A DNA stretch of 64,000 nucleotides, from NCBI GenBank assembly GCA_937859595.1, contig CALMAH010000015.1, positions 124,001 to 188,000 on the forward strand, written 5' to 3'. This DNA is from an uncultured Acidobacteriota bacterium (GTDB lineage: Bacteria > Acidobacteriota > Blastocatellia > Pyrinomonadales > Pyrinomonadaceae). Shown here piece after piece: positions 63,671 to 64,000 of this stretch (position 1 is the stretch's first letter; each line of letters begins with the position of its first letter). The translations under genes and the position numbers were made by a program. The notes below the pieces were generated by a model. That model saw only the letters and a list, made by a program, of their open reading frames with translations, ran no database searches and was not told the DNA's origin.

Positions 63671-64000
63671 ATGGATCTGAAATATCAACCAGGATTTGGA
63701 AATGAGTTTGCGACGGAGGCGGTGGCGGGCGCCTTGCCCATCGGGCAAAACTCGCCGCAGCGTGCACCGCTGGGGTTATATGCCGAGCAGCTTTCAGGGA
63801 CGGCGTTTACGATGCCCCGCGTCCATAACAAGCGGACGTGGACATACCGCATCCGCCCGTCGGTGATGCACCGTCCGTTTGAGCGGATCGAGAACCGCGG
63901 ATGGGCAAGCCGCTTTGATGAGATCGACATAACGCCAAATCAACTTCGATGGGATCCACTGCCCCTTCCGGAGGAACCGGTGGACTTCATCGACGGCATA
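63671..64000 (+). CDS. hmgA: Homogentisate 1,2-dioxygenase (N-terminal part; truncated by window end)
   Basis: The first 110 residues begin [20 protein letters not shown] and continue [39 protein letters not shown] and [11 protein letters not shown], which match HmgA. The enzyme cleaves homogentisate to maleylacetoacetate, completing the route from phenylalanine through phhA and hppD. The iron ligands lie beyond the window. Confidence 0.95.
   Translation, partial: MDLKYQPGFGNEFATEAVAGALPIGQNSPQRAPLGLYAEQLSGTAFTMPRVHNKRTWTYRIRPSVMHRPFERIENRGWASRFDEIDITPNQLRWDPLPLPEEPVDFIDGI

Noticed and set aside
1..64000. CRISPR arrays, insertion sequences, rRNA and tRNA genes
   Set aside because: By eye I found no regular spaced repeats, no transposase genes and no rRNA; I saw no convincing tRNA cloverleaf, though a dedicated tRNA search would be needed to exclude one.

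Overview
The window looks like a chromosomal segment of an Acidobacteriota-type bacterium, most likely Blastocatellia/Pyrinomonadaceae-like. This is inferred from gene content: OmpR-type winged helices fused to enzyme domains, system II cytochrome c maturation, many small TPR, GNAT and hypothetical genes, and an FNR-like regulator with a C-x2-C-x8-CC N-terminus. No database search was possible. A replication origin is probably inside the window, at dnaA-dnaN around 29-32 kb.

Region 1 (1-14.5 kb) is a respiratory/extracellular electron transfer block. It holds cytochrome c maturation genes (TPR protein, CcsA/ResC, ResB), two adjacent nonaheme proteins each built from three c7-like triheme modules, a monoheme cytochrome, a membrane-anchored octaheme NapC/NirT-like cytochrome, and a decaheme MtrA/DmsE-type cytochrome with an MtrB/PioB-type outer-membrane barrel. 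About 37 haem sites lie within roughly 7.6 kb. The block ends with an HTH-less cNMP-binding-fold protein and an FNR/CRP-family regulator. Three near-identical palindromes (TGTGAC-N4-GTCACA) sit before the nonaheme genes, the cNMP-fold gene and the decaheme operon. Two sigma-54 (-24/-12) promoters precede the tandem universal stress protein and the monoheme cytochrome. Together these suggest one redox-controlled quinol-to-outside electron conduit.

Region 2 (14.6-19.5 kb) is the conserved operon rpmH-rnpA-yidD-yidC-khpB-mnmE on the minus strand. The rpmH gene (L34) is nested out of frame inside the 5' part of rnpA, as described in Thermus. Region 3 (19.8-28.8 kb) holds purN, purM, an arylamine N-acetyltransferase, a transglutaminase-like protein, YbjN, DUF445 and GIN-domain proteins, and hypotheticals. 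Region 4 (28.8-32.3 kb) is dnaA-dnaN with clusters of DnaA-box-like sites on both sides of dnaA and an AT-rich stretch before dnaN, about 10 kb from the rpmH operon.

Region 5 (32.3-50.6 kb) is mixed housekeeping and accessory: M1 peptidase, cyclophilin, radical SAM protein, acyl-CoA dehydrogenase, flippase-like protein, a three-domain winged-helix/hydrolase/cyclase-like fusion, a serine hydrolase, two small acidic proteins sharing a TITIAE motif, truB, recX and a fasciclin protein. Region 6 (50.6-58.1 kb) starts with a truncated alaS that keeps only the catalytic core. It is followed by a response regulator lacking its phosphoacceptor Asp, an O-methyltransferase, a pirin, gltX with an in-frame palindromic insertion, an LRR protein and a glycosyltransferase. 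Region 7 (58.1-64 kb) is a phenylalanine/tyrosine catabolic cluster (Lrp/AsnC regulator, phhA, hppD, hmgA) interrupted by small genes, including a close AAC(3)-I-type acetyltransferase.
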